DNA from: an uncultured Lachnospiraceae bacterium
GTDB lineage: Bacteria; Bacillota; Clostridia; Lachnospirales; Lachnospiraceae
Direction: 5' to 3'
DNA: 64,000 nucleotides
Assembly (NCBI GenBank): GCA_910578845.1
Contig: CAJTSL010000008.1
Span: 1-64,000, forward strand
The position numbers and the translations under genes were made by a program. The number at the start of each line of letters is the position of its first letter. The stretch's first letter is position 1. The notes below the pieces were generated by a model. That model searched no databases and was not told where the DNA came from. It saw nothing but the letters and a program-made list of their open reading frames with translations. Positions 1 through 8,006 of the stretch are shown piece after piece.

Positions 1-829
1 GTGTATCACCGTAATCTTCATAGTCGTTTTCGCTAAGGAGCTTCAGGACAGAGGTATCACAGGCGACTTCCCTGTCACTTCGCATTTCCTTCAGCGCATA
101 CCATACCAATGGGTTAAACCAGTACAGTACGCCGAAAAGGTTCATAAGATAGCTTGCAATGGCATCCTTATGTTTGTAATGCTGTAATTCGTGTAGCAGT
201 ATATATCGCATATCCACGGCATTGAAATCCGAAATCAGGTGGATTGGCAGATAAATACAAGGTTTGAACAATCCCACAATAATAGGGGATTTCAAAAAGG
301 CGGTGCTGTAAATGGGAATGTCCCTTTTTATTTTCAGCTCGCTTAAGCAGTTGCTGTATAATATGTGGACTTCCCTGTTCTGCAACGGAAGCGCAGATTT
401 CTTCAAAGTGTTCAGGCGGTTTTTCGATTTTATTACTAACAGCAGCATTGCAAAGATACCGGTGATCCATATCCCAAGCAGAATAAGCCCGATAACAGAT
501 GGCGTTTTGCTGCTTACGGACAGCGCAAAATCATTCATCTGTCTTGCAGTGCCGGATGCTTCCATATTTACCGCTGTTTCTGTAACAGTTTCCATACCCG
601 CTGACGCAGCGTTCTTCCACTTATCAAGTAATGAAATAATCTGTGAAAACTGAACCGGACGAACCGGGATAAACGGAACTGCTAACAGTCCGAGCAGCAG
701 GAACCATAAATTGAACTGCATCCGGCTGGTCAGGTGATTTTTCAATACTTTTTTTATCATAAGCAGTATGCCTATGATGGCACAAATGAGAATATTGCAG
801 ATGAAAAAACGTATCCCGAAATCTGCCAT
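1..829 (-). CDS. blaR1: BlaR1/MecR1-type M56 sensor metalloprotease (partial, runs off left end)
   Basis: This is the membrane sensor partner of the BlaI repressor. On the minus strand from ATG at 829 the protein begins MADFGIRFFICNILICAIIG, a first membrane segment. Two more hydrophobic stretches follow (around FNLWFLLLGLLAVPFIPV and VIGLILLGIWITGIFAMLLL). Further on comes the M56 zinc motif HELQHYKHKD, then LFGVLYWFNPLVWYAL and the usual MRSDREVACD. An AGGAGG site precedes the start, and the gene begins just after blaI ends. The C-terminal part, where the extracellular sensor domain would be, is outside the window, so the ligand cannot be judged. In the family, beta-lactam binding outside triggers proteolysis that relieves BlaI repression; BlaR1-like proteins without a beta-lactamase are common, so resistance should not be assumed. 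Confidence 0.88.
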   Translation of the reverse strand, partial: MADFGIRFFICNILICAIIGILLMIKKVLKNHLTSRMQFNLWFLLLGLLAVPFIPVRPVQFSQIISLLDKWKNAASAGMETVTETAVNMEASGTARQMNDFALSVSSKTPSVIGLILLGIWITGIFAMLLLVIKSKNRLNTLKKSALPLQNREVHILYSNCLSELKIKRDIPIYSTAFLKSPIIVGLFKPCIYLPIHLISDFNAVDMRYILLHELQHYKHKDAIASYLMNLFGVLYWFNPLVWYALKEMRSDREVACDTSVLKLLSENDYEDYGDT

Positions 830-830
830 G

Positions 831-1214
831 CTAATCCCTCCTTTTTGCCCCTTTATGGAGAAGTGAATGCAGGGTGTCTATTTCTGATTCAGAAAGCCTG
901 TCATCTTCAATATAGGCGGAAAGCATTGCGGTAATATCCCCGTCATAGTAACGCTCAAGAAAAGAATGGCTTTCCTGCCCGATGTATTCTTTTTCTTCTA
1001 TCAGAGGCGTATAAACGAATACCCTGCTTTGTTTTTCATAGGAAAGCGCCCCTTTTGTCACAAGACGCTTGATTAGAGTCTGTATCGTTTTAGGACTCCA
1101 TTTGGTAGTATGTGTTAATTTGTCCGTTATTTCATTCGTATTGATCGGTGCGTGCTTCCATATGACTTTCATCACTTCAAATTCTGCTTCTGAAATCTGC
1201 GGCAATTCCTTCAT
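831..1214 (-). CDS. blaI: BlaI/MecI-family winged-helix repressor
   Basis: A 127-residue DNA-binding repressor of the BlaI/MecI family, which binds operators as a dimer and is inactivated by proteolysis when the BlaR1 partner senses its signal. The N-terminal winged helix is clear: ISEAEFEVMKVIWKHAPIN, then TKWSPKTIQTLIKRLVTKG. The C-terminal half is helical (dimerisation), with the family-typical FLERYYDGDITAML. Length matches the family. It has a strong AAGGAGG site, a consensus promoter and a candidate operator just upstream, and ends next to the blaR1 start, so the two are co-transcribed. Its targets outside the operon are unknown. Confidence 0.92.
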   Translation of the reverse strand: MKELPQISEAEFEVMKVIWKHAPINTNEITDKLTHTTKWSPKTIQTLIKRLVTKGALSYEKQSRVFVYTPLIEEKEYIGQESHSFLERYYDGDITAMLSAYIEDDRLSESEIDTLHSLLHKGAKRRD

Positions 1215-1234
1215 TTTTGAAGCCTCCTTAATTC

Positions 1235-1280
1235 TTACGTCTGTAATAAATATTATAGAGTCTATTTATGAAAATGTCAA
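1235..1280 (-). promoter_or_regulatory. blaI promoter with overlapping BlaI-like operator
   Basis: Read on the minus strand there is TTGACA (1275-1280), a 17 bp spacer and TATAAT (1252-1257). This is a perfect housekeeping promoter for blaI-blaR1. Just downstream of the -10 box is the dyad TTACGTCTGTAA (1235-1246), which resembles the TACA/TGTA half-sites of BlaI/MecI operators. Its position would let BlaI block its own transcription. Confidence 0.75.
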
Positions 1281-1299
1281 TTTTTGAAAACAAGTTGAC

Positions 1300-1350
1300 T
1301 TTAAATCTTACTTATGTAATAATTAAAATATTACATAAGTAAGATTTAAA
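1300..1350. repeat. Long perfect AT-rich inverted repeat with BlaI-like boxes
   Basis: The arms 1300-1321 and 1329-1350 are perfect reverse complements (22 bp) around a 7-base loop. Each arm contains a TACA/TGTA-type dyad: TACTTATGTA at 1309-1318 and TACATAAGTA at 1332-1341. It lies between the divergent blaI promoter and the regulator gene at 1502. It could be a tandem operator, a cruciform or a bidirectional terminator; the lack of GC in the stem argues against a strong terminator. Confidence 0.8.
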
Positions 1351-1501
1351 AGCAAAAGTTTAAAATGTCTTGAAAACAGGAAAACCGAAAATTTTTCTAT
1401 GAAGGCGATACCTGTATTTCGGGGAAAAAAACTGTAAGTCGGGAAATGACAATGACTGAAAACCAGAAAATTTTTATAATGCGTAATAGAAGGAGGCAAT
1501 T

Positions 1502-2206
1502 ATGGAAAGAAAGATATTGATATTATGCCAAGAAAGACCACAGTTGTCTGACCTTCGGAGAGAATGGCAGAAAGATGGTATATTTGCCCGCATAGTATCT
1601 GGTGTTGGGGAGGTTGCCTGTGAACTGTCGAGGAATACCGATTATTTGTTGGTTATTATTTTTTCAGACGGACAGGAGTATTTAACCTCATTAAAACTTA
1701 CACGGGGATTGACAAACGCCCCAATCATGGTATTAAACCGGCAGTATGACAGTGCAGAAAAAATTGCTGCGATTAAAGCAGGTGCAGATGAATATATTAA
1801 GTGGTCAGATAGTTATGTGGAAGAAATTTTCGCCAGCAGCTATGCGTTAATCAGGCGTTATACGGAATTGAACCAGGTTGATCAGAAGCCTTTCATCATT
1901 ATTTCAAAGGGTACTTTACTTATTAACGTGGATTATCACAAGGTTTTTATCAATTCGCAGGAAATGGAGTTTCCGCGGTATGAGTTTAACCTGCTCTGCC
2001 TGCTTGCATCCAGTCCGGAACGGGTATTTACGAATGAACAGCTTTACCGTGAGGTGTGGGGTGACGATTACCTGCGGGATGCCGATAATGGCCTCCATTC
2101 CTGCCTGAACCGGATACGCAGGAAGCTGGAGGAAGCAGACTGTACTTCCTGCCGCATTGAAAATGTACGCGGCGTGGGCTACCGGTTCATCCAGGACGAT
2201 ACATAG
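1502..2206 (+). CDS. OmpR/PhoB-family regulator with degenerate receiver domain
   Basis: A 234-residue protein of response-regulator size. The C-terminal winged helix is intact (MEFPRYEFNLLCLLASSPER, NEQLYREVWGDDY, then NRIRRKLEEADC and ENVRGVGYRFI). The N-terminal receiver has the fold pattern (ILILCQERP at the start, AIKAGADEYIKW near its end) but not the normal residues. The acidic pair after the first strand is replaced by CQ, and the expected phospho-aspartate strand reads LLVIIFSDG. It probably does not work by ordinary phosphorylation. There is no kinase next to it. Start chosen at ATG 1502, preceded by GAAGGAGG. Such regulators are common in mobile elements of this type and may control transfer or excision; that role is inference. 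Confidence 0.8.
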   Translation: MERKILILCQERPQLSDLRREWQKDGIFARIVSGVGEVACELSRNTDYLLVIIFSDGQEYLTSLKLTRGLTNAPIMVLNRQYDSAEKIAAIKAGADEYIKWSDSYVEEIFASSYALIRRYTELNQVDQKPFIIISKGTLLINVDYHKVFINSQEMEFPRYEFNLLCLLASSPERVFTNEQLYREVWGDDYLRDADNGLHSCLNRIRRKLEEADCTSCRIENVRGVGYRFIQDDT

Positions 2207-2684
2207 CACAAACATATAGAAACGGTGTAATCTTTGCGGTTATGCCGTTTTTCGTCGTAACTTGCGTTATCTGCTCATCTTTTGACAAACTTACGATAAT
2301 TTGTTGACAATATCATCGTTTATAATTCCTTTTACTACAAATAAGCAGGGAATCATTAAAAATCTTAGGAAGAAATATCGTTTCCCGCTGGTAAGGGGAA
2401 TATATTGGTGGAACCAGGGGGAAAGACAGGAGAACCAGAACAGACACATAGAAGCGCCGCAGTCCTTACAGGGATTGCGGCGCTTCTGCTATCGACAAAA
2501 AATTCCCCACGTCCTTATGAATTTCCAATAAAATACAGAAAACTTCCCGCCGTGCCTGGAACTTTCCGGGTGCGGCTTTTTTTATGTCGTTTTCTGCCGC
2601 AGGGTGTCGTTCCCTTACGGTGCCGTGCCCCTCCCTCCGGGATTCTGGAACCCATTTTATTTCAGAATTTCGGAGGGAAAATAC
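2207..2684 (+). other. Non-coding leader region with two hairpins
   Basis: No convincing gene is present in these 478 bases; short open frames here lack a good ribosome site. The region holds two TTGACA-like motifs near 2280-2310, a strong hairpin at 2450-2487 (arms of about 16 bp around TTACA) and the terminator-like hairpin at 2549-2583. It reads as a long, structured 5' leader of the sigma-like gene at 2685. Confidence 0.5.
2549..2583 (+). terminator. Rho-independent terminator or attenuator
   Basis: GCCGTGCCTGGA (2549-2560) can pair with TCCGGGTGCGGC (2565-2576), with some G-U pairs, and is followed by a run of seven T (2577-2583). It lies about 100 bp before the start of the sigma-like gene, so it could either end transcription from upstream or act as an attenuator. 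Confidence 0.6.
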
Positions 2685-3134
2685 ATGGAGAAAAGAGATT
2701 TCTATTTATACATAAACGGACAGCCCGTACCGGTGAGTGAGGAAGTGTACCGGGAATACTACCGCGCGGAGGATAAGGAGCGTTATTTTATGGGCAGGCT
2801 GAAAAAGGGGCATACAAAGGTAAACCCGGAAACGAAGGAAATACGTTATATCCCCAGCCGGGAACTGTCCTATGAACAGCTTGTGGAGCAGGACTGGCAG
2901 TTTGCGGCAACAGGCGATTCCGTAGAGGACAGGGTGGTCAGGGCAGACCTGATAGAGAAACTGCGGGCTGTCCTGCACAGTCTTTCCACGGAGGAGATGG
3001 CGCTTCTGGAAGAACTGTTCTATCTGGAAAAGACGGAGCGGGAAGTGGCAGGGCTGTATGCCGTTTCGCAGAACACTATCCACTACCGGAAAAACAGGCT
3101 TTTGGACAAGCTGAGAAAATTGATGGAAAAATAA
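2685..3134 (+). CDS. Sigma-70 region 4-like helix-turn-helix protein
   Basis: A 149-residue protein. The C-terminal third has the sigma region 4 layout: LHSLSTEEMALLEELFYLEK, then TEREVAGLYAVSQNTIHYRK and NRLLDKLRKLMEK. The N-terminal part, MEKRDFYLYINGQPVPVSEE, resembles small element-borne sigma-like proteins. No region 2 is seen, so it is not a complete sigma factor. ATG 2685 was chosen because CGGAGGG lies just upstream; an earlier in-frame ATG at 2604 lacks a site and runs through the hairpin leader. It likely regulates genes of the mobile element. Target promoters are unknown. Confidence 0.75.
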   Translation: MEKRDFYLYINGQPVPVSEEVYREYYRAEDKERYFMGRLKKGHTKVNPETKEIRYIPSRELSYEQLVEQDWQFAATGDSVEDRVVRADLIEKLRAVLHSLSTEEMALLEELFYLEKTEREVAGLYAVSQNTIHYRKNRLLDKLRKLMEK

Positions 3135-3981
3135 TCAGATTTTTTTCTATCAGGATGCTGGTACAGTCCCTTACATTATGAGGGGGTTTTTATTCCCTCT
3201 TACGGACATTGGAAAATAACAGGGGAAAACTCTGTTCATAACCAGTATTCAAGTTTCTCTATCTGTGCGGGGCTGTGAAAACAGCAAGCGGCCCAGGCAC
3301 GGGCGCGATGACTGCCTGCGGGTACGGATGGGACAGGGAGGGAAGAAGTTTTTCCCTCCCTCCCCTGATGTTCCTGTCAAACAAGATGACTTCAAAGGCA
3401 CGAGCGGCAACCCGGAGGGCCTGTAAACGGCGCATGGCAGCGCCGGAACCGCCATGAGCCGCCAGATCAAGGAGAACCAGCATATTCCCGTACCGCAGGG
3501 TGAAAGGGGGATACTGTGGGCATGGCTTGGGCAGCTTAGTCACCTGCCGCCACCTGCTGTCGGTATCATGGCGCTTATGGAGCCGTAGGCGGCTTGGATA
3601 TTCCCGTGCCGGGGGTGGGCAGAAGGGCGGTCACGCCGCCTGATAATACGGCACAAAACAGGAACTTTATGATTTTGCAGGAACCGGCACCGGAAACACA
3701 GGAGTTTTATACATGGACTTTCCGGACGGTTATCCTTTTACTTAATAAGCTGTCACGCGGAGCGTGGCGGCCTTTGATGTTTCCGGCAGGTGTGGAGAAA
3801 CGCCTGCCGGATTTCTATTTAATAAGACATCACGCGAAGTGTGGTGGTGTCTGGCGGGATGTAAGACCTGCCGCCACAAGCCTTTTTGATGCGTACTGAT
3901 GAATAGGCGGGGTTTGCGGCGCATGGTGTTCCATCCAGCAGGCAGTAAAAAAGATAAAGAGGATAAGGGGGTGTTGCTTAT
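3135..3981. other. Structured non-coding region
   Basis: About 850 bases without a convincing gene. Visible structure: a weak terminator-like hairpin CCCTTA...TGAGGG followed by TTTTT (about 3171-3192); a hairpin with 10 bp arms 3335-3344 / 3352-3361; two imperfect copies of a ~30 bp unit, AATAAG(N)nTCACGCG.AG.GTGG.GG, at about 3741-3771 and 3819-3848; and a hairpin CCGGCAGGTG/CGCCTGCCGG at 3783-3810 between them. It may encode a structured RNA or hold protein-binding sites for the ParB-like gene that follows. I cannot assign a function. Confidence 0.45.
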
Positions 3982-4908
3982 ATGCGGCTTTCCATAAAAG
4001 AAATTCAGGTAAAGGAAGGGCGGCGCAGCCTTGACACCTGCCATGTAGGGGAACTGGCGGACAGTATACGGGAAATCGGGCTTTTGAATCCCCTTACCAT
4101 AGACCGTGATAACTTCCTGATCGCCGGCCTCCACCGTCTGGAAGCGGTAAAGAGGCTTGGGTGGACGGAAGTGGACTGCACTGTCAGCAGCCTGGAGGGG
4201 CTGGCGGCGGAACTGGCGGAGATTGATGAGAACATTGTCAGGAGCGACATGTCTACATTGGAATACGGCGAGATACTCCTGCGCCGGAAAGAAATATATG
4301 AGACCCTACACCCGGAAACAAAACGGGGGATGCGCAATGGCCAGACTTCTAAAAGCGACAAAATGTCGTTTTTAGAAACGAAGTCATTTGCGCAGGACAC
4401 CGCTGAAAAGCTGGGGGTAGTCCCCCGGACTGTGGAACGGCAGATACAGACCGCAAAAAATCTGACACAGGAAGCGAAGGAAATCATCAAAAATGCGGAT
4501 AAAAAGATTTCCAAAAAGGAGGCGTTAAAACTCTCGCGCTTAGAACCGGAAGACCAGAAAGAAGCGGCAAGGCTTTTGACAACACAACAGATCAGAAACA
4601 TGGGTGAATATGCAGAAAAGAAAAAGGAAGAACCGGAAAAAGCAGGGGGCAGTTTAAAGGATATGATAGCGGAACTGAAAGACCCGGATAAGGATTGCAG
4701 CGGCACGCCGGACAGCTTCCTGGAAGAATATGAGGCTTTCGTCCGGAAATTCCATAAAGAGATCGGCTGGTACAGTGACCCTTATTATGACACGGTATTT
4801 CCCTTTGTCAGCCCGGAGCAGTTATCCATCCTCCGGGAACTGACGGATTCCATCTGCGCCGCCGCCGGGCAGTTATTACATAAAGTAGAAAGGACAATGA
4901 AAACATGA
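3982..4908 (+). CDS. ParB/RepB/Spo0J-type partition protein
   Basis: A 308-residue ParB-superfamily protein, presumed to bind a centromere-like site of the element or to regulate its genes. The N-terminal ParB domain includes LADSIREIGLLNPLTID and the nucleotide-binding-type motif GLHRLEA at residues 49-55. The central helix-turn-helix region follows (FAQDTAEKLGVVPRTVERQI). The C-terminal part is charged, with a lysine/glutamate-rich helix. No ParA gene is adjacent, so active partition is not implied. It overlaps the next gene by four bases (ATGA), indicating translational coupling. Confidence 0.82.
   Translation: MRLSIKEIQVKEGRRSLDTCHVGELADSIREIGLLNPLTIDRDNFLIAGLHRLEAVKRLGWTEVDCTVSSLEGLAAELAEIDENIVRSDMSTLEYGEILLRRKEIYETLHPETKRGMRNGQTSKSDKMSFLETKSFAQDTAEKLGVVPRTVERQIQTAKNLTQEAKEIIKNADKKISKKEALKLSRLEPEDQKEAARLLTTQQIRNMGEYAEKKKEEPEKAGGSLKDMIAELKDPDKDCSGTPDSFLEEYEAFVRKFHKEIGWYSDPYYDTVFPFVSPEQLSILRELTDSICAAAGQLLHKVERTMKT
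4347..4377 (+). repeat. Hairpin inside the parB-like gene
   Basis: The arms 4347-4360 and 4364-4377 (14 bp, one G-T pair) flank an AAA loop. The hairpin lies in the coding sequence at the end of the ParB domain, where the protein reads SKSDKMSFLETKSF. It could mark an indel-prone hinge or an mRNA structure. Confidence 0.6.
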
Positions 4909-5768
4909 GCAGTTACAGAAAAAAGCATAATACTTCAAAACCGGTAAAACCAAAACCGGAACCGGCGCTTCAGCCAGACCCGGAGTACAGCAATCCGGGT
5001 GTTGTGCGTTCCATCCACACAAACCGCCTGACTTCCGGCCTTCCATACCAGCGCCCGGTAAACCCGAAAGAGGTGGAGCGGCTGATAAGGGAGTGGGACG
5101 AGCGCCTGCTTGACCCGGTCACGGTCAGTTTCCGTGACGGCAGATTTTATGTAGTGGACGGGCAGCACCGCATTTCCGCCATGCGGAAGATGAACGGCGG
5201 CAGGGGCGTCATGGTGGACTGCAAGGTCTATGACGGCCTGACTTATGAGCAGGAAGCTGACCTCTGCTATAAGCTGGACAAGGCTAAGAAGCGCCTGAGC
5301 CTGTCACAGTCCACAAATGTGCTGGCGGAATCCGGCACGGATGCGGAGATCACGGAAGTCAAGCGGTTAGTCGAAAACGGCGGCTTTATATGGGCGCTTG
5401 GGAAAAGCCACGGGAAAACCGGAGAGATCGTATCTACCCGTGCGCTGCTAAATGCTTACCGTCTGCTGGGCGGCGCATCCTTTACCCGCATGTTACAGCT
5501 TTTGTGGGACGCCTGGGAGGGAGACCCGCGCTCCCTGACAGCGGCTGTACTTTCCGGCATGGCGCTCTTTGTTAAGGCTTACGATACGGAGATAAACGAT
5601 AAGACTTTTATTTCCCGGCTCTCGCAGTGCGACCCGGATGAGATCAACCGCAGGGGACGGGCGGATTTTTCCACAAGCAACACGGCCCTACGTTTCGCCC
5701 GTGTGATACTGGAAAAGTATAACGGGCAGCGCGGGGGCAGGAAACTCCCTTACCGCTTCCGTGGGTAA
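4905..5768 (+). CDS. Second ParB-superfamily protein (DUF6551-like)
   Basis: A 287-residue protein coupled to the preceding parB-like gene through an ATGA overlap. It has the ParB-type core: LPYQRPVNPKEVERLI, then FYVVDGQHRISAMRKM with DGQHR at residues 85-89. The rest (YEQEADLCYKLDKAKKRLSL and later helical segments) matches the element-borne family I remember as DUF6551; this assignment is from memory. A role together with the upstream ParB-like protein in maintenance or regulation of the element is likely but not shown. The start is fixed by the overlap. Confidence 0.72.
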   Translation: MSSYRKKHNTSKPVKPKPEPALQPDPEYSNPGVVRSIHTNRLTSGLPYQRPVNPKEVERLIREWDERLLDPVTVSFRDGRFYVVDGQHRISAMRKMNGGRGVMVDCKVYDGLTYEQEADLCYKLDKAKKRLSLSQSTNVLAESGTDAEITEVKRLVENGGFIWALGKSHGKTGEIVSTRALLNAYRLLGGASFTRMLQLLWDAWEGDPRSLTAAVLSGMALFVKAYDTEINDKTFISRLSQCDPDEINRRGRADFSTSNTALRFARVILEKYNGQRGGRKLPYRFRG

Positions 5769-5921
5769 TGCACTGGTTGTCACAAGCCTTTTCCATACCG
5801 TTCTGGTAAATGGGCGGTGCGTACAGTGTACCATCCCGCTGGTATAGGGAGGGCACAGGTTTTTGTGATAAGACAACCATAACTGGAAATAAGATATAGA
5901 AAGGCGGTCAAGGGGCAGGAT

Positions 5922-6191
5922 ATGGAACTGACAAGGGAAAAATTACAGGAGATGGCGGCTGTGGATATACGGGATGTAGATATTAACAGCCTGACGGATT
6001 TAAGGGATATTGTGGTTGACACGAAAAAACCCGTCCCCCAGAAGCTGGCTTCTTTTGCAGCACAGACCAATAACGTATACATTCACCGGATCGGGGACTA
6101 TATTGTGAAAGTCCGCTTCATGGAGGAGGGGCCGACCATTGACGACAAGATGGAGGAATACCTGCGGCGGCTTGCGGAGATACATATTTAA
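5922..6191 (+). CDS. Small conserved element protein (DUF6870-like)
   Basis: An 89-residue soluble protein: MELTREKLQEMAAVDIRDVD at the start, then VDTKKPVPQKLASFAAQTNN and a C-terminal part ending in an acidic helix (DDKMEEYLRRLAEIHI). It resembles short proteins that often precede serine recombinases in clostridial elements, which I recall as DUF6870; this is from memory. An AAGGGGCAGG site lies upstream of ATG 5922. It may be an excision or recombination accessory protein, but there is no direct evidence. Confidence 0.6.
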   Translation: MELTREKLQEMAAVDIRDVDINSLTDLRDIVVDTKKPVPQKLASFAAQTNNVYIHRIGDYIVKVRFMEEGPTIDDKMEEYLRRLAEIHI

Positions 6192-6337
6192 CCGGGCGGG
6201 ATGCAGTTTATCCTTGAAAAGAGAAAAAAGTTATGTTAATCTAAAGTCAGGATTAAATTCAGTGGAAACCCTGGCTTTCAGGCTTAAATGGGATAACGGC
6301 TATCCTTGTTAGCTAATAAAAAGTCAGGGGTGATACA

Positions 6338-8005
6338 GTGAAAGCAAAACAATTCTATGCGGCCATGTACCTCCGTCTTTCAAGGGATGACGAGGACAGG
6401 GACGGTTTAAATAAGTCCGAGAGCAACAGCATCGGAAGTCAGAGGGAACTCATCAAATCATTCTTACGGGAGCAGCCGGACATAGAGCTTTATGACATCT
6501 ATGTGGACGACGGCTTTTCAGGGAGCAATTTCGACAGGCCAGAATTTAAGAGGATGATCGGCGACATTGAGGCAGGCAGGGTGAACTGTGTGGTAGTGAA
6601 AGACCTGTCCCGTTTCGGGCGCGATTACATTGAATCCGGGAGGTACATACAAAAGACTTTCCCGGCTCTTGGCGTGCGCTTTATTGCGCTGACCGACCAT
6701 TTTGACAGCATATCGGCGGACACAGGGGAAAGCTCCATTGTCCTGCCGGTAAAAAACTTTATAAACGATTCTTACTGCCGGGATATTTCCACAAAGGTAA
6801 AAAGCCAGCTTGAGGTAAAGCGCAGGAACGGGGAGTGCGTATCTGCCTTTGCCGTCTATGGGTATAAAAAGAGTGAGGAAGATAAGAACCGGCTGGTCAT
6901 AGATGAATACGCGGCGGAGAACGTGCGGCGGATATTCGCATGGAAGATTGAGGGGATGGCGTTATCCGCAATCGCGGAAAAGCTGAACAGCCTGGGCATA
7001 CTCTCTCCCAAAGAATATAAAAAGTCAATGGGGCTTCATTATCAAAGTGGTTTTTCCGGGACAGGAAGCAGTGTCTGGGGGAATGCCACGGTAAAACGGA
7101 TACTGACCAATGAGGTTTATCTGGGGCACATGGTTCAGGGAAAAACGGAGAAGGTCAATTATAAGGTAAAGAAGCATACCGCAAAGCCGGAAGAAGAATG
7201 GATCAAGGTGGAGAACACCCATGAGGCAGTCATATCCGCTGATGACTTTGCGGTGGTACAGCGCCTGCTGAAAACAGACGGGCGGAAAAGCCCGGAATCA
7301 GGGACGTTAAACCCGTTTGTAGGGATACTGTTCTGCGGCGACTGCAAAGAGCAGATGATAAGGCGCGTGACCCGCTATAAAGGCGTGTCCAAAGTGTATT
7401 ATATCTGTTCCACAAAGAACCGCGGGGAAGGGTGCAGCAGGCACAGCATAGAGGAAAGTGCGCTGAAGGAGATCATCTGTGAGAGCATCCGGAAGTTTGC
7501 AAATTCCTTCCTGAAAGAAAAGGAACTCTTTGACAGGGCTGTGCGGTATGAGACGAACTTTGAAGCAGTTGCCCGGTATGACAAGGAGATTGAACGGCTG
7601 AAAAAAGAGCAGGATAAATATTATTCCCTCTGCTCCGGCTTATATGAGGATTTGAGGGCGGGTGTTGTCACAAAGGAGGAATTTGAACGCCTGCACAGCG
7701 GTTTTACGCAGAAAGGGAAAGAACTGGAGGCTGCCATGCAGAAACAGGAGCAGCTCATTAAAAGCATGTTCAAAAAGGGAGTGCTTTCTGCGGGACGTCT
7801 GAAAACCTTCCAGGACTGCGTGGAACTGAGGGAGATAGACCGGCACACTTTGAGCAGCCTTATCAGGCGGATATATGTTTATGAAAATAAACAGATTGTG
7901 ATTGATTTTTATTTCATGGACGAATTCCGTATCATGGAAGGTCTTGGCCGGAAGATTCTGGAGGACAGGGAAGAAGTAAAGCGGAAAGCAGGAAGGAGCG
8001 CATAG
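6338..8005 (+). CDS. Large serine recombinase 1
   Basis: A 555-residue large serine recombinase that would cut and rejoin att sites through a covalent serine-DNA bond. The resolvase domain starts AAMYLRLSRDDED, with the catalytic serine at residue 15, and contains DGFSGSNFDRPEF and VVVKDLSRFGRDYIESG. The recombinase domain follows (VYGYKKSEED, and WGNATVKRILTNEVYLGHMV). A zinc ribbon is seen as LFCGDCKEQM...YYICSTKNRGEGCS. A coiled-coil arm and the C-terminal RRIYVYENKQIVIDF motif complete it. Full length for the family. It is the first of four co-directional recombinase-type genes; the next gene starts one base after it ends. Confidence 0.95.
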   Translation: MKAKQFYAAMYLRLSRDDEDRDGLNKSESNSIGSQRELIKSFLREQPDIELYDIYVDDGFSGSNFDRPEFKRMIGDIEAGRVNCVVVKDLSRFGRDYIESGRYIQKTFPALGVRFIALTDHFDSISADTGESSIVLPVKNFINDSYCRDISTKVKSQLEVKRRNGECVSAFAVYGYKKSEEDKNRLVIDEYAAENVRRIFAWKIEGMALSAIAEKLNSLGILSPKEYKKSMGLHYQSGFSGTGSSVWGNATVKRILTNEVYLGHMVQGKTEKVNYKVKKHTAKPEEEWIKVENTHEAVISADDFAVVQRLLKTDGRKSPESGTLNPFVGILFCGDCKEQMIRRVTRYKGVSKVYYICSTKNRGEGCSRHSIEESALKEIICESIRKFANSFLKEKELFDRAVRYETNFEAVARYDKEIERLKKEQDKYYSLCSGLYEDLRAGVVTKEEFERLHSGFTQKGKELEAAMQKQEQLIKSMFKKGVLSAGRLKTFQDCVELREIDRHTLSSLIRRIYVYENKQIVIDFYFMDEFRIMEGLGRKILEDREEVKRKAGRSA

Positions 8006-8006
8006 C

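Noticed and set aside
168..653. Open frames on both strands within the first 700 bases
   Set aside because: The true gene is the BlaR1 frame on the minus strand, which shows membrane segments and HELQHYKHKD; the others are out of frame with it.
1..1214. Beta-lactam resistance locus
   Set aside because: Only regulators (BlaR1 partial, BlaI) are visible; no beta-lactamase gene is in the window, and such regulator pairs often occur without one.
2301..2740. Two overlapping small frames before the sigma-like gene
   Set aside because: They cover two hairpins and a terminator and have no family pattern or ribosome site.
4005..4706. Minus-strand open frame opposite the parB-like gene
   Set aside because: The plus strand encodes a clear ParB domain with coupling to the next gene; the reverse frame is compositionally biased and motif-free.
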